In this document: piece by piece, positions 15,401-28,776 of the stretch
Numbering within the stretch: the stretch's first letter is position 1
How the letters are laid out: each line of letters begins with the position of its first letter
DNA from: Litoditis marina
Taxonomy: Eukaryota > Nematoda > Chromadorea > Rhabditida > Rhabditidae
NCBI GenBank assembly: GCA_964036275.1
Contig: OZ038436.1
Location: 6,482,482-6,546,481, forward strand
Direction: 5' to 3'
DNA: 64,000 nucleotides
Position numbers and translations under genes: made by a program
Notes under the pieces: generated by a model
Seen by the model: only the letters and a program-made list of their open reading frames with translations
Told to the model about the DNA's origin: nothing
The model's database searches: none

Positions 15401-16804
15401 GACGTCATGACGTTGCAAAATTTCACGTTTTTCCACGTCGATGGTCGAAACCTCTCAAAATCGATTGGAATAGCTTTGAATATTGTGAAAGACACATATG
15501 AAACTCTCTCGATTGTAATTTTTGAGAAATTGAACATTCTAGCCCATGGCTATATTTGCGACGTCATGGCGTCGCAAAATTTCACGTTTTTCCACGTCGA
15601 TGGTCGAAACCTCTCAAATTCGATTGATATAGCTTTGAATATTGTGAAAGACACATATGAAACTCTTTCAAATGTAATTTTCAAAAAATTGACCATTCTA
15701 GCCCATGGCTATATTTGCGACGTCATGGCGTCGCAAAATTTCACGTTTTTCCACGTCGATGGTCGAAACCTCTCAAATTCGATTGATATAGCTTTGAATA
15801 TTGTGAAAGACACATATGAAACTCTTTCGAATGTAATTTTCAAAAAATTGAACATTCTAGCCCATGGCTATATTTGCGACGTCATGACGTCGCAAAATTT
15901 CACGTTTTTCCACGTCGATGGTCGAAACCTCTCAAAATCGATTGGAATAGCTTTGAATATTGTGAAAGACACATATGAAACTCTTTCGAATGTAATTTTC
16001 AAAAAATTGACCATTCTAGCCCATGGCTATATTTGCGACGTCATGACGTCGCAAAATTTCACGTTTTTCCACGTCGATGGTCGAAACCTCTCAAAATCGA
16101 TTGGAATAGCTTTGAATATTGTGAAAGACACATATGAAACTCTTTCAATTGTGATTTTCGAAAAATTGAACATTCTAGCCCATGGCTATATTTGCGACGT
16201 CATGGCGTCGCAAAATTTCACGTTTTCCCGCGTCGATGGTCGAAACCTCTCAAAATCGATTGGAATAGCTTTGAATATTGTGAAAGACACATATGAAACT
16301 CTCTCGATTGTAATTTTCGAAAAATTGAACATTCTAGCCCATGGCTATATTTGCGACGTCATGACGTTGCAAAATTTCACGTTTTTCCACGTCGATGATC
16401 GAAACATCTCAAAATCGATTGGAATAGCTTTGAATATTGTGAAAGACACATATGAAACTCTTTCGAATGTAATTTTCGAAAAATTGAACATTCTAGCCCA
16501 TGGCTATATTTGCGACGTCATGACGTCGCAAAATTTCACGTTTTTCCACGTCGATGGTCGACACCTCTCAAAATCGATTGGAATAGCTTTGAATATTGTG
16601 AAAGACACATATGAAACTCTTTCAATTGTGATTTTCGAAAAATTGAACATTCTAGCCCATGGCTATATTTGCGACGTCATGGCGTCGCAAAATTTCACGT
16701 TTTCCCGCGTCGATGGTCGAAACCTCTCAAAATTGATTGGAATATTGCGACGTCATGACGTTGCAAAATTTCACGTTTTCCACGTCGATGGTCGAAACCT
16801 TTAA
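9434..16804 (+). other. 2,456-codon open frame inside the satellite, not called a gene
   Basis: This frame begins at an ATG within a satellite unit and stays open for 46 units because the unit is 53 codons with no stop in this frame. The recurring peptide includes HVDGRNLSKSIGIALNIVKD and GYICDVM. Unit-to-unit differences are mostly amino-acid changing: A/T, N/H, S/F, G/D, E/K, K/N, I/N, L/I. Only a few are silent, such as CTT/CTC, TCG/TCA and GTA/GTG. That is what drift gives. No signal peptide, known domain, flanking exon or promoter is visible, and the same unit is full of stops in the 5' part of the array and in the 151-bp class. Confidence 0.7.
12165..15662 (+). repeat. 1749-bp higher-order repeat, two copies
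   Basis: Eleven satellite units (11 x 159) are repeated in tandem, roughly 12165-13913 and 13914-15662. Several sparse variants recur at exactly this spacing: ATGGCGTCGCAACATT at about 13499 and 15248, CTTTCAAATG at about 13120 and 14869, and TTTGGATATTG at about 12612 and 14361. The edges are estimates, since similarity fades gradually into neighbouring units. Confidence 0.8.
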
Positions 16805-19800
16805 AATTCGATTGATATAGCTTTGAATATTGTGAAAGACACATATGAAACTCTTTCGATTGTAATTTTCGAAAAATTGAACATTCTAGCCCATGGCTAT
16901 ATTTGCGACGTCATGACGTCGCAAAATTTCACGTTTTTCCACGTCGATGCCCGAAACCTCTCAAAATCAATTTGAATAGCTTTGAATATTGTGAAAGACA
17001 CATATAAAACTCTTTTGATTGTAATTTTCGAAAAATTGAACATTCTAGCCCATGGCTATATTTGCGACGTCATGACGTCGCAAAATTTCACGTTTTTCCA
17101 CGTCGATGGTCGAAACCTCTCAAAATCGATTGGAATAGCTTTGAATATTGTGAAAGACACATATGAAACTCTTTCAATTGTGATTTTCGAAAAATTGAAC
17201 ATTCTAGCCCATGGCTATATTTGCGACGTCATGACGTCGCAAAATTTCACGTTTTCCACGTAGATGGTCGAAACCTCTCAAATTCGATTTGAATAGCTTT
17301 GAATATTGTGAAAGACACGTATGAAACTCTTTCGATTGTAATTTTCGAAAAATTGAACATTCTAGCCCATGGCTATATTTGCGACGTCATGACGTCGCAA
17401 AATTTCACGTTTTTCCACGTCGATGGCCGAAACCTCTCAAAATCAATTTGAATAGCTTTGAATATTGTGAAAGACACATATAAAACTCTTTTGATTGTAA
17501 TTTTCGAAAAATTGAACATTCTAGCCCATGGCTATATTTGCGACGTCATGACGTCGCAAAATTTCACGTTTTTCCACGTCGATGGTCGAAACCTCTCAAA
17601 ATCGATTGGAATAGCTTTGATTATTGTGAAAGACACATATGAAACTCTTTCAATTGTGATTTTCGAAAAATTGAACATTCTAGCCCATGGCTATATTTGC
17701 GACGTCATGACGTCGCAAAATTTCACGTTTTCCACGTAGATGGTCGAAACCTCTCAAATTCGATTGATATAGCTTTGAATATTGTGAAAGACACATATGA
17801 AACTCTTTCGATTGTAATTTTCGAAAAATTGAACATTCTAGCCCATGGCTATATTTGCGACGTCATGACGTTGCAAAATTTCACGTTTTCCACGTCGATG
17901 GTCGAAACCTTTAAAATTCGATTGATATAGATTTGAATATTGTGAAAGACACATATGAAACTCTTTCGATTGTAATTTTCGAAAAATTGAACATTCTAGC
18001 CCATGGCTATATTTGCGACGTCATGACGTCGCAAAATTTCACGTTTTTCCACGTCGATGGCCGAAACCTCTCAAAATCAATTTGAATAGCTTTGAATATT
18101 GTGAAAGACACATATAAAACTCTTTTGATTGTAATTTTCGAAAAATTGAACATTCTAGCCCATGGCTATATTTGCGACGTCATGACGTCGCAAAATTTCA
18201 CGTTTTTCCACGTCGATGGTCGAAACCTCTCAAAATCGATTGGAATAGCTTTCAATATTGTGAAAGACACATATGAAACTCTTTCAATTGTGATTTTCGA
18301 AAAATTGAACATTCTAGCCCATGGCTATATTTGCGACGTCATGACGTCGCAAAATTTCACGTTTTCCACGTAGATGGTCGAAACCTCTCAAATTCGATTT
18401 GAATAGCTTTGAATATTGTGAAAGACACGTATGAAACTCTTTCGATTGTAATTTTCGAAAAATTGAACATTCTAGCCCATGGCTATATTTGCGACGTCAT
18501 GACGTCGCAAAATTTCACGTTTTTCCACGTCGATGGCCGAAACCTCTCAAAATCAATTTGAATAGCTTTGAATATTGTGAAAGACACATATAAAACTCTT
18601 TTGATTGTAATTTTCGAAAAATTGAACATTCTAGCCCATGGCTATATTTGCGACGTCATGACGTCGCAAAATTTCACGTTTTTCCACGTCGATGGTCGAA
18701 ACCTCTCAAAATCGATTGGAATAGCTTTGAATATTGTGAAAGACACATATGAAACTCTTTCAATTGTGATTTTCGAAAAATTGAACATTCTAGCCCATGG
18801 CTATATTTGCGACGTCATGACGTCGCAAAATTTCACGTTTTCCACGTAGATGGTCGAAACCTCTCAAATTCGATTGATATAGCTTTGAATATTGTGAAAG
18901 ACACATATGAAACTCTTTCGATTGTAATTTTCGAAAAATTGAACATTCTAGCACATGGCTATATTTGCGACGTCATGACGTCGCAAAATTTCACGTTTTT
19001 CCACGTCGATGGTCGAAACCTCTCAAAATCGATTGGAATAGCTTTGAATATTGTGAAAGACACATATGAAACTCTTTCAATTGTAATTTTCGAAAAATTG
19101 AACATTCTAGCCCATGGCTATATTTGCTACGTCATGGCGTCGCAAAATTTCACGTTTTCCCACGTCGATGGTCGAAACCTCTCAAAATCGATTGGAATAG
19201 CTTTAAATATTTTGAAAGACACATATGAAACCCTCTCGATTGTAATTTTCGAAAAATTGAACATTCTAGCCCATGGCTATATTTGCGACGTCATGACGTC
19301 GCAAAATTTCACGTTTTTCCACGTCGATGATCGAGACCTCTCAAAATCGATTGGAATAGCTTTGGATATTGTGAAATACACATATGAAACTCTTTCGAAT
19401 GTAATTTTCAAAAAATTGAACATTATAGCCCATGGCTATATTTGCGACGTCATGACGTTGCAAAATTTCACGTTTTTCCACGTCGATGGTCGAAACCTCT
19501 CAAAATCGATTGGCATAGCTTTGAATATTGTGAAATACACATATGAAACTCTTTCGAATGTAATTTTCAAAAAATTGAACATTATAGCCCATGGCTATAT
19601 TTGCGACGTCATGACGTTGCAAAATTTCACGTTTTTCCACGTCGATGGTCGAAACCTCTCAAAATCAATTTGAATAGCTTTGAATATTGTGAAAGACACA
19701 TATAAAACTCTTTTGATTGTAATTTTCGAAAAATTGAACATTCTAGCCCATGGCTATATTTGCGACGTCATGACGTCGCAAAATTTCACGTTTTTCCACG

Positions 19801-20394
19801 TCGATGGTCGAAACCTCTCAAAATCGATTGGAATAGCTTTGAATATTGTGAAAGACACATATGAAACTCTTTCAATTGTGATTTTCGAAAAATTGAACAT
19901 TCTAGCCCATGGCTATATTTGCGACGTCATGACGTCGCAAAATTTCACGTTTTCCACGTAGATGGTCGAAACCTCTCAAATTCGATTTGAATAGCTTTGA
20001 ATATTGTGAAAGACACGTATGAAACTCTTTCGATTGTAATTTTCGAAAAATAGAACATTCTAGCCCATGGCTATATTTGCGACGTCATGACGTCGCAAAA
20101 TTTCACGTTTTTCCACGTCGATGGCCGAAACCTCTTAAAATCAATTTGAATAGCTTTGAATATTGTGAAAGACACATATAAAACTCTTTTGATTGTAATT
20201 TTCGAAAAATTGAACATTCTAGCCCATGGCTATATTTGCGACGTCATGACGTCGCAAAATTTCACGTTTTTCCACGTCGATGGTCGAAACCTCTCAAAAT
20301 CGATTGGAATAGCTTTGAATATTGTGAAAGACACATATGAAACTCTTTCAATTGTGATTTTCGAAAAATTGAACATTCTAGCCCATGGCTATAT
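16805..20394 (+). repeat. satellite block with shortened units (476, 634, 1110, 1588 bp periods)
   Basis: Here many units carry a one-base loss, ACGTTTTCCACGTAGATGG in place of ACGTTTTTCCACGTCGATGG. The loss shifts the frame and also brings a TAG. The three-unit block starting near 16982 recurs at 17458, 18092, 18568, 19680 and 20156, giving spacings of 476, 634, 476, 1112 and 476. Larger blocks recur at 1110 bp (17697 to 18807) and 1588 bp (18807 to 20395). This is the least regular part of the array and the only section of the 9.4-31 kb interval without a very long open frame. Confidence 0.8.
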
Positions 20395-21474
20395 TTGCGA
20401 CGTCATGACGTCGCAAAATTTCACGTTTTCCACGTAGATGGTCGAAACCTCTCAAATTCGATTGATATAGCTTTGAATATTGTGAAAGACACATATGAAA
20501 CTCTTTCGATTGTAATTTTCGAAAAATTGAACATTCTAGCACATGGCTATATTTGCGACGTCATGACGTCGCAAAATTTCACGTTTTTCCACGTCGATGG
20601 TCGAAACCTCTCAAAATCGATTGGAATAGCTTTGAATATTGTGAAAGACACATATGAAACTCTTTCAATTGTAATTTTCGAAAAATTGAACATTCTAGCC
20701 CATGGCTATATTTGCTACGTCATGGCGTCGCAAAATTTCACGTTTTCCCACGTCGATGGTCGAAACCTCTCAAAATCGATTGGAATAGCTTTAAATATTT
20801 TGAAAGACACATATAAAACCCTCTCGATTGTAATTTTCGAAAAATTGAACATTCTAGCCCATGGCTATATTTGCGACGTCATGACGTCGCAAAATTTCAC
20901 GTTTTTCCACGTCGATGATCGAGACCTCTCAAAATCGATTGGAATAGCTTTGGATATTGTGAAATACACATATGAAACTCTTTCGAATGTAATTTTCAAA
21001 AAATTGAACATTATGGCCCATGGCTATATTTGCGACGTCATGACGTTGCAAAATTTCACGTTTTTCCACGTCGATGGTCGAAACCTCTCAAAATCGATTG
21101 GAATAGCTTTGAATATTGTGAAAGACACATATGAAACTCTCTCGATTGTAATTTTTGAGAAATTGAACATTCTAGCCCATGGCTATATTTGCGACGTCAT
21201 GGCGTCGCAAAATTTCACGTTTTTCCACGTCGATGGTCGAAACCTCTCAAATTCGATTGATATAGCTTTGAATATTGTGAAAGACACATATGTTTCGAAT
21301 GTAATTTTCAAAAAATTGAACATTCTAGCCCATGGCTATATTTGCGACGTCATGACGTCGCAAAATTTCACGTTTTCCCACGTCGATGGTCGAAACCTCT
21401 CAAAATCGATTGGAATAGCTTTGAATATTTTGAAAGACACATATGAAACCCTCTCGATTGTAATTTTCGAAAAA

Positions 21475-24400
21475 TTGAACATTCTAGCCCATGGCTATAT
21501 TTGCGACGTCATGACGTCGCAAAATTTCACGTTTTTCCAGTTCGATGGTCGAAACCTCTCAAAATCGATTGGAATAGCTTTGGATATTGTGAAATACACA
21601 TATGAAACTCTTTCGAATGTAATTTTCAAAAAATTGAACATTCTAGCCCATGGCTATATTTGCGACGTCATGACGTCGCAAAATTTCACGTTTTTCCACG
21701 TCGATGATCGAGACCTCTCAAAATCGATTGGAATAGCTTTGGATATTGTGAAATACACATATGAAACTCTTTCGAATGTAATTTTCAAAAAATTGAACAT
21801 TATAGCCCATGGCTATATTTGCGACGTCATGACGTTGCAAAATTTCACGTTTTTCCACGTCGATGGTCGAAACCTCTCAAAATCGATTGGAATAGCTTTG
21901 AATATTGTGAAAGACACATATGAAACTCTCTCGATTGTAATTTTTGAGAAATTGAACATTCTAGCCCATGGCTATATTTGCAACGTCATGGCGTCGCAAA
22001 ATTTCACGTTTTTCCACGTCGATGGTCGAAACCTCTCAAATTCGATTGATATAGCTTTGAATATTGTGAAAGACACATATGTTTCGAATGTAATTTTCAA
22101 AAAATTGAACATTCTAGCCCATGGCTATATTTGCGACGTCATGACGTCGCAAAATTTCACGTTTTCCCACGTCGATGGTCGAAACCTCTCAAAATCGATT
22201 GAAATAGCTTTGAATATTTTGAAAGACACATATGAAACCCTCTCGATTGTAATTTTCGAAAAATTGAACATTCTAGCCCATGGCTATATTTGCGACGTCA
22301 TGACGTCGCAAAATTTCACGTTTTTCCAGTTCGATGGTCGAAACCTCTCAAAATCGATTGGAATAGCTTTGAATATTGTGAAAGACACATATGCAACTCT
22401 TTCGATTGTAATTTTCGAAAAATTGAACATTCTAGCCCATGGCTATATTTGCGACGTCATGGCGTCGCAAAATTTCACGTTTTCCCGCGTCGATGGTCGA
22501 AACCTCTCAAAATCGATTGGAATAGCTTTGAATATTGTGAAAGACACATATGAAACTCTCTCGATTGTAATTTTCGAAAAATTGAACATTCTAGCCCATG
22601 GCTATATTTGCGACGTCATGGCGTCGCAACATTTCACGTTTTTCCACGTCGATGGTCGAAACCTCTCAAAATCGATTGGAATAGCTTTGAATATTGTGAA
22701 AGACACATATGAAACTCTCTCGATTGTAATTTTTGAGAAATTGAACATTCTAGCCCATGGCTATATTTGCGACGTCATGGCGTCGCAAAATTTCACGTTT
22801 TTCCACGTCGATGGTCGAAACCTCTCAAAATCGATTGGAATAGCTTTGAATATTGTGAAAGACACATATGAAACTCTTTCAATTGTAATTTTCGAAAAAT
22901 TGAACATTCTAGCCCATGGCTATATTTGCGACGTCATGACGTCGCAAAATTTCACGTTTTTCCACGTCGATGATCGAGACCTCTCAAAATCGATTGGAAT
23001 AGCTTTGGATATTGTGAAAGACACATATGAAACTCTTTCGAATGTAATTTTCAAAAAATTGAACATTATAGCCCATGGCTATATTTGCGACGTCATGACG
23101 TTGCAAAATTTCACGTTTTTCCACGTCGATGGTCGAAACCTCTCAAAATCGATTGGAATAGCTTTGAATATTGTGAAAGACACATATGAAACTCTCTCGA
23201 TTGTAATTTTTGAGAAATTGAACATTCTAGCCCATGGCTATATTTGCGACGTCATGGCGTCGCAAAATTTCACGTTTTTCCACGTCGATGGTCGAAACCT
23301 CTCAAATTCGATTGATATAGCTTTGAATATTGTGAAAGACACATATGAAACTCTTTCGAATGTAATTTTCAAAAAATTGAACATTCTAGCCCATGGCTAT
23401 ATTTGCGACGTCATGACGTCGCAAAATTTCACGTTTTTCCACGTCGATGGTCGAAACCTCTCAAAATCGATTGGAATAGCTTTGAATATTGTGAAAGACA
23501 CATATGAAACTCTTTCGAATGTAATTTTCAAAAAATTGACCATTCTAGCCCATGGCTATATTTGCGACGTCATGACGTCGCAAAATTTCACGTTTTTCCA
23601 CGTCGATGGTCGAAACCTCTCAAAATCGATTGGAATAGCTTTGAATATTGTGAAAGACACATATGAAACTCTTTCAATTGTGATTTTCGAAAAATTGAAC
23701 ATTCTAGCCCATGGCTATATTTGCGACGTCATGGCGTCGCAAAATTTCACGTTTTCCCGCGTCGATGGTCGAAACCTCTCAAAATCGATTGGAATAGCTT
23801 TGAATATTGTGAAAGACACATATGAAACTCTCTCGATTGTAATTTTCGAAAAATTGAACATTCTAGCCCATGGCTATATTTGCGACGTCATGACGTCGCA
23901 AAATTTCACGTTTTTCCACGTCGATGGTCGAAACCTCTCAAAATCGATTGGAATAGCTTTGAATATTGTGAAAGACACATATGAAACTCTTTCAATTGTG
24001 ATTTTCGAAAAATTGAACATTCTAGCCCATGGCTATATTTGCGACGTCATGGCGTCGCAAAATTTCACGTTTTCCCGCGTCGATGGTCGAAACCTCTCAA
24101 AATCGATTGGAATAGCTTTGAATATTGTGAAAGACACATATGAAACTCTCTCGATTGTAATTTTCGAAAAATTGAACATTCTAGCCCATGGCTATATTTG
24201 CGACGTCATGACGTCGCAAAATTTCACGTTTTTCCACGTCGATGATCGAGACCTCTCAAAATCGATTGGAATAGCTTTGAATATTGTGAAAGACACATAT
24301 GAAACTCTTTCAATTGTAATTTTTGAAAAATTGAACATTCTAGCCCATGGCTATATTTGCGACGTCATGACGTCGCAAAATTTCACGTTTTTCCACGTCG

Positions 24401-27400
24401 ATGATCGAGACCTCTCAAAATCGATTGGAATAGCTTTGGATATTGTGAAAGACACATATGAAACTCTTTCGAATGTAATTTTCAAAAAATTGAACATTAT
24501 AGCCCATGGCTATATTTGCGACGTCATGACGTTGCAAAATTTCACGTTTTTCCACGTCGATGGTCGAAACCTCTCAAAATCGATTGGAATAGCTTTGAAT
24601 ATTGTGAAAGACACATATGAAACTCTCTCGATTGTAATTTTTGAGAAATTGAACATTCTAGCCCATGGCTATATTTGCGACGTCATGGCGTCGCAAAATT
24701 TCACGTTTTTCCACGTCGATGGTCGAAACCTCTCAAATTCGATTGATATAGCTTTGAATATTGTGAAAGACACATATGAAACTCTTTCGAATGTAATTTT
24801 CAAAAAATTTAACATTCTAGCCCATGGCTATATTTGCGACGTCATGACGTCGCAAAATTTCACGTTTTTCCACGTCGATGGTCGAAACCTCTCAAAATCG
24901 ATTGGAATAGCTTTGAATATTGTGAAAGACACATATGAAACTCTTTCGAATGTAATTTTCAAAAAATTGACCATTCTAGCCCATGGCTATATTTGCGACG
25001 TCATGACGTCGCAAAATTTCACGTTTTTCCACGTCGATGGTCGAAACCTCTCAAAATCGATTGGAATAGCTTTGAATATTGTGAAAGACACATATGAAAC
25101 TCTTTCAATTGTGATTTTCGAAAAATTGAACATTCTAGCCCATGGCTATATTTGCGACGTCATGACGTCGCAAAATTTCACGTTTTTCCAGTTCGATGGT
25201 CGAAACCTCTCAAAATCGATTGGAATAGCTTTGGATATTGTGAAATACACATATGAAACTCTTTCGAATGTAATTTTCAAAAAATTGAACATTCTAGCCC
25301 ATGGCTATATTTGCGACGTCATGACGTCGCAAAATTTCACGTTTTTCCACGTCGATGATCGAGACCTCTCAAAATCGATTGGAATAGCTTTGGATATTGT
25401 GAAATACACATATGAAACTCTTTCGAATGTAATTTTCAAAAAATTGAACATTATAGCCCATGGCTATATTTGCGACGTCATGACGTTGCAAAATTTCACG
25501 TTTTTCCACGTCGATGGTCGAAACCTCTCAAAATCGATTGGAATAGCTTTGAATATTGTGAAAGACACATATGAAACTCTCTCGATTGTAATTTTTGAGA
25601 AATTGAACATTCTAGCCCATGGCTATATTTGCGACGTCATGGCGTCGCAAAATTTCACGTTTTTCCACGTCGATGGTCGAAACCTCTCAAATTCGATTGA
25701 TATAGCTTTGAATATTGTGAAAGACACATATGTTTCGAATGTAATTTTCAAAAAATTGAACATTCTAGCCCATGGCTATATTTGCGACGTCATGACGTCG
25801 CAAAATTTCACGTTTTCCCACGTCGATGGTCGAAACCTCTCAAAATCGATTGAAATAGCTTTGAATATTTTGAAAGACACATATGAAACCCTCTCGATTG
25901 TAATTTTCGAAAAATTGAACATTCTAGCCCATGGCTATATTTGCGACGTCATGACGTCGCAAAATTTCACGTTTTTCCAGTTCGATGGTCGAAACCTCTC
26001 AAAATCGATTGGAATAGCTTTGAATATTGTGAAAGACACATATGCAACTCTTTCGATTGTAATTTTCGAAAAATTGAACATTCTAGCCCATGGCTATATT
26101 TGCGACGTCATGGCGTCGCAAAATTTCACGTTTTCCCGCGTCGATGGTCGAAACCTCTCAAAATCGATTGGAATAGCTTTGAATATTGTGAAAGACACAT
26201 ATGAAACTCTCTCGATTGTAATTTTCGAAAAATTGAACATTCTAGCCCATGGCTATATTTGCGACGTCATGGCGTCGCAACATTTCACGTTTTTCCACGT
26301 CGATGGTCGAAACCTCTCAAAATCGATTGGAATAGCTTTGAATATTGTGAAAGACACATATGAAACTCTCTCGATTGTAATTTTTGAGAAATTGAACATT
26401 CTAGCCCATGGCTATATTTGCGACGTCATGGCGTCGCAAAATTTCACGTTTTTCCACGTCGATGGTCGAAACCTCTCAAAATCGATTGGAATAGCTTTGA
26501 ATATTGTGAAAGACACATATGAAACTCTTTCAATTGTAATTTTCGAAAAATTGAACATTCTAGCCCATGGCTATATTTGCGACGTCATGACGTCGCAAAA
26601 TTTCACGTTTTTCCACGTCGATGATCGAGACCTCTCAAAATCGATTGGAATAGCTTTGGATATTGTGAAAGACACATATGAAACTCTTTCGAATGTAATT
26701 TTCAAAAAATTGAACATTATAGCCCATGGCTATATTTGCGACGCCATGACGTTGCAAAATTTCACGTTTTTCCACGTCGATGGTCGAAACCTCTCAAAAT
26801 CGATTGGAATAGCTTTGAATATTGTGAAAGACACATATGAAACTCTCTCGATTGTAATTTTTGAGAAATTGAACATTCTAGCCCATGGCTATATTTGCGA
26901 CGTCATGGCGTCGCAAAATTTCACGTTTTTCCACGTCGATGGTCGAAACCTCTCAAATTCGATTGATATAGCTTTGAATATTGTGAAAGACACATATGAA
27001 ACTCTTTCGAATGTAATTTTCAAAAAATTGAACATTCTAGCCCATGGCTATATTTGCGACGTCATGACGTCGCAAAATTTCACGTTTTTCCACGTCGATG
27101 GTCGAAACCTCTCAAAATCGATTGGAATAGCTTTGAATATTGTGAAAGACACATATGAAACTCTTTCGAATGTAATTTTCAAAAAATTGACCATTCTAGC
27201 CCATGGCTATATTTGCGACGTCATGACGTCGCAAAATTTCACGTTTTTCCACGTCGATGGTCGAAACCTCTCAAAATCGATTGGAATAGCTTTGAATATT
27301 GTGAAAGACACATATGAAACTCTTTCAATTGTGATTTTCGAAAAATTGAACATTCTAGCCCATGGCTATATTTGCGACGTCATGGCGTCGCAAAATTTCA

Positions 27401-28776
27401 CGTTTTCCCGCGTCGATGGTCGAAACCTCTCAAAATCGATTGGAATAGCTTTGAATATTGTGAAAGACACATATGAAACTCTCTCGATTGTAATTTTCGA
27501 AAAATTGAACATTCTAGCCCATGGCTATATTTGCGACGTCATGACGTCGCAAAATTTCACGTTTTTCCACGTCGATGGTCGAAACCTCTCAAAATCGATT
27601 GGAATAGCTTTGAATATTGTGAAAGACACATATGAAACTCTTTCAATTGTGATTTTCGAAAAATTGAACATTCTAGCCCATGGCTATATTTGCGACGTCA
27701 TGGCGTCGCAAAATTTCACGTTTTCCCGCGTCGATGGTCGAAACCTCTCAAAATCGATTGGAATAGCTTTGAATATTGTGAAAGACACATATGAAACTCT
27801 CTCGATTGTAATTTTCGAAAAATTGAACATTCTAGCCCATGGCTATATTTGCGACGTCATGACGTCGCAAAATTTCACGTTTTTCCACGTCGATGATCGA
27901 GACCTCTCAAAATCGATTGGAATAGCTTTGAATATTGTGAAAGACACATATGAAACTCTTTCAATTGTAATTTTTGAAAAATTGAACATTCTAGCCCATG
28001 GCTATATTTGCGACGTCATGACGTCGCAAAATTTCACGTTTTTCCACGTCGATGATCGAGACCTCTCAAAATCGATTGGAATAGCTTTGGATATTGTGAA
28101 AGACACATATGAAACTCTTTCGAATGTAATTTTCAAAAAATTGAACATTATAGCCCATGGCTATATTTGCGACGTCATGACGTTGCAAAATTTCACGTTT
28201 TTCCACGTCGATGGTCGAAACCTCTCAAAATCGATTGGAATAGCTTTGAATATTGTGAAAGACACATATGAAACTCTCTCGATTGTAATTTTTGAGAAAT
28301 TGAACATTCTAGCCCATGGCTATATTTGCGACGTCATGGCGTCGCAAAATTTCACGTTTTTCCACGTCGATGGTCGAAACCTCTCAAATTCGATTGATAT
28401 AGCTTTGAATATTGTGAAAGACACATATGAAACTCTTTCGAATGTAATTTTCAAAAAATTTAACATTCTAGCCCATGGCTATATTTGCGACGTCATGACG
28501 TCGCAAAATTTCACGTTTTTCCACGTCGATGGTCGAAACCTCTCAAAATCGATTGGAATAGCTTTGAATATTGTGAAAGACACATATGAAACTCTTTCGA
28601 ATGTAATTTTCAAAAAATTGACCATTCTAGCCCATGGCTATATTTGCGACGTCATGACGTCGCAAAATTTCACGTTTTTCCACGTCGATGGTCGAAACCT
28701 CTCAAAATCGATTGGAATAGCTTTGAATATTGTGAAAGACACATATGAAACTCTTTCAATTGTGATTTTCGAAAAA
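21475..28776 (+). repeat. 3651-bp tandem duplication within the satellite
   Basis: Copies lie at about 21475-25125 and 25126-28776. The length is 23 units minus a 6-bp deletion. Markers spaced exactly 3651 bp include TTCCAGTTCGATGG (TTCGATGG at 21541 and 25192, and at 22330 and 25981), the CATATGTTTCGAATG deletion (about 22079 and 25730), and AAATTTAACATTC (about 24811 and 28462). The second copy carries a private ATTTGCGACGCCATG change near 26740. Very few differences were seen, so the event looks recent within the array. Confidence 0.85.

Noticed and set aside
9434..16804. Giant repetitive surface protein gene
   Set aside because: No start context, signal peptide, exon structure or silent-change excess, and the same repeat is frameshifted or stopped in other blocks. 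Explained by a unit length divisible by three.
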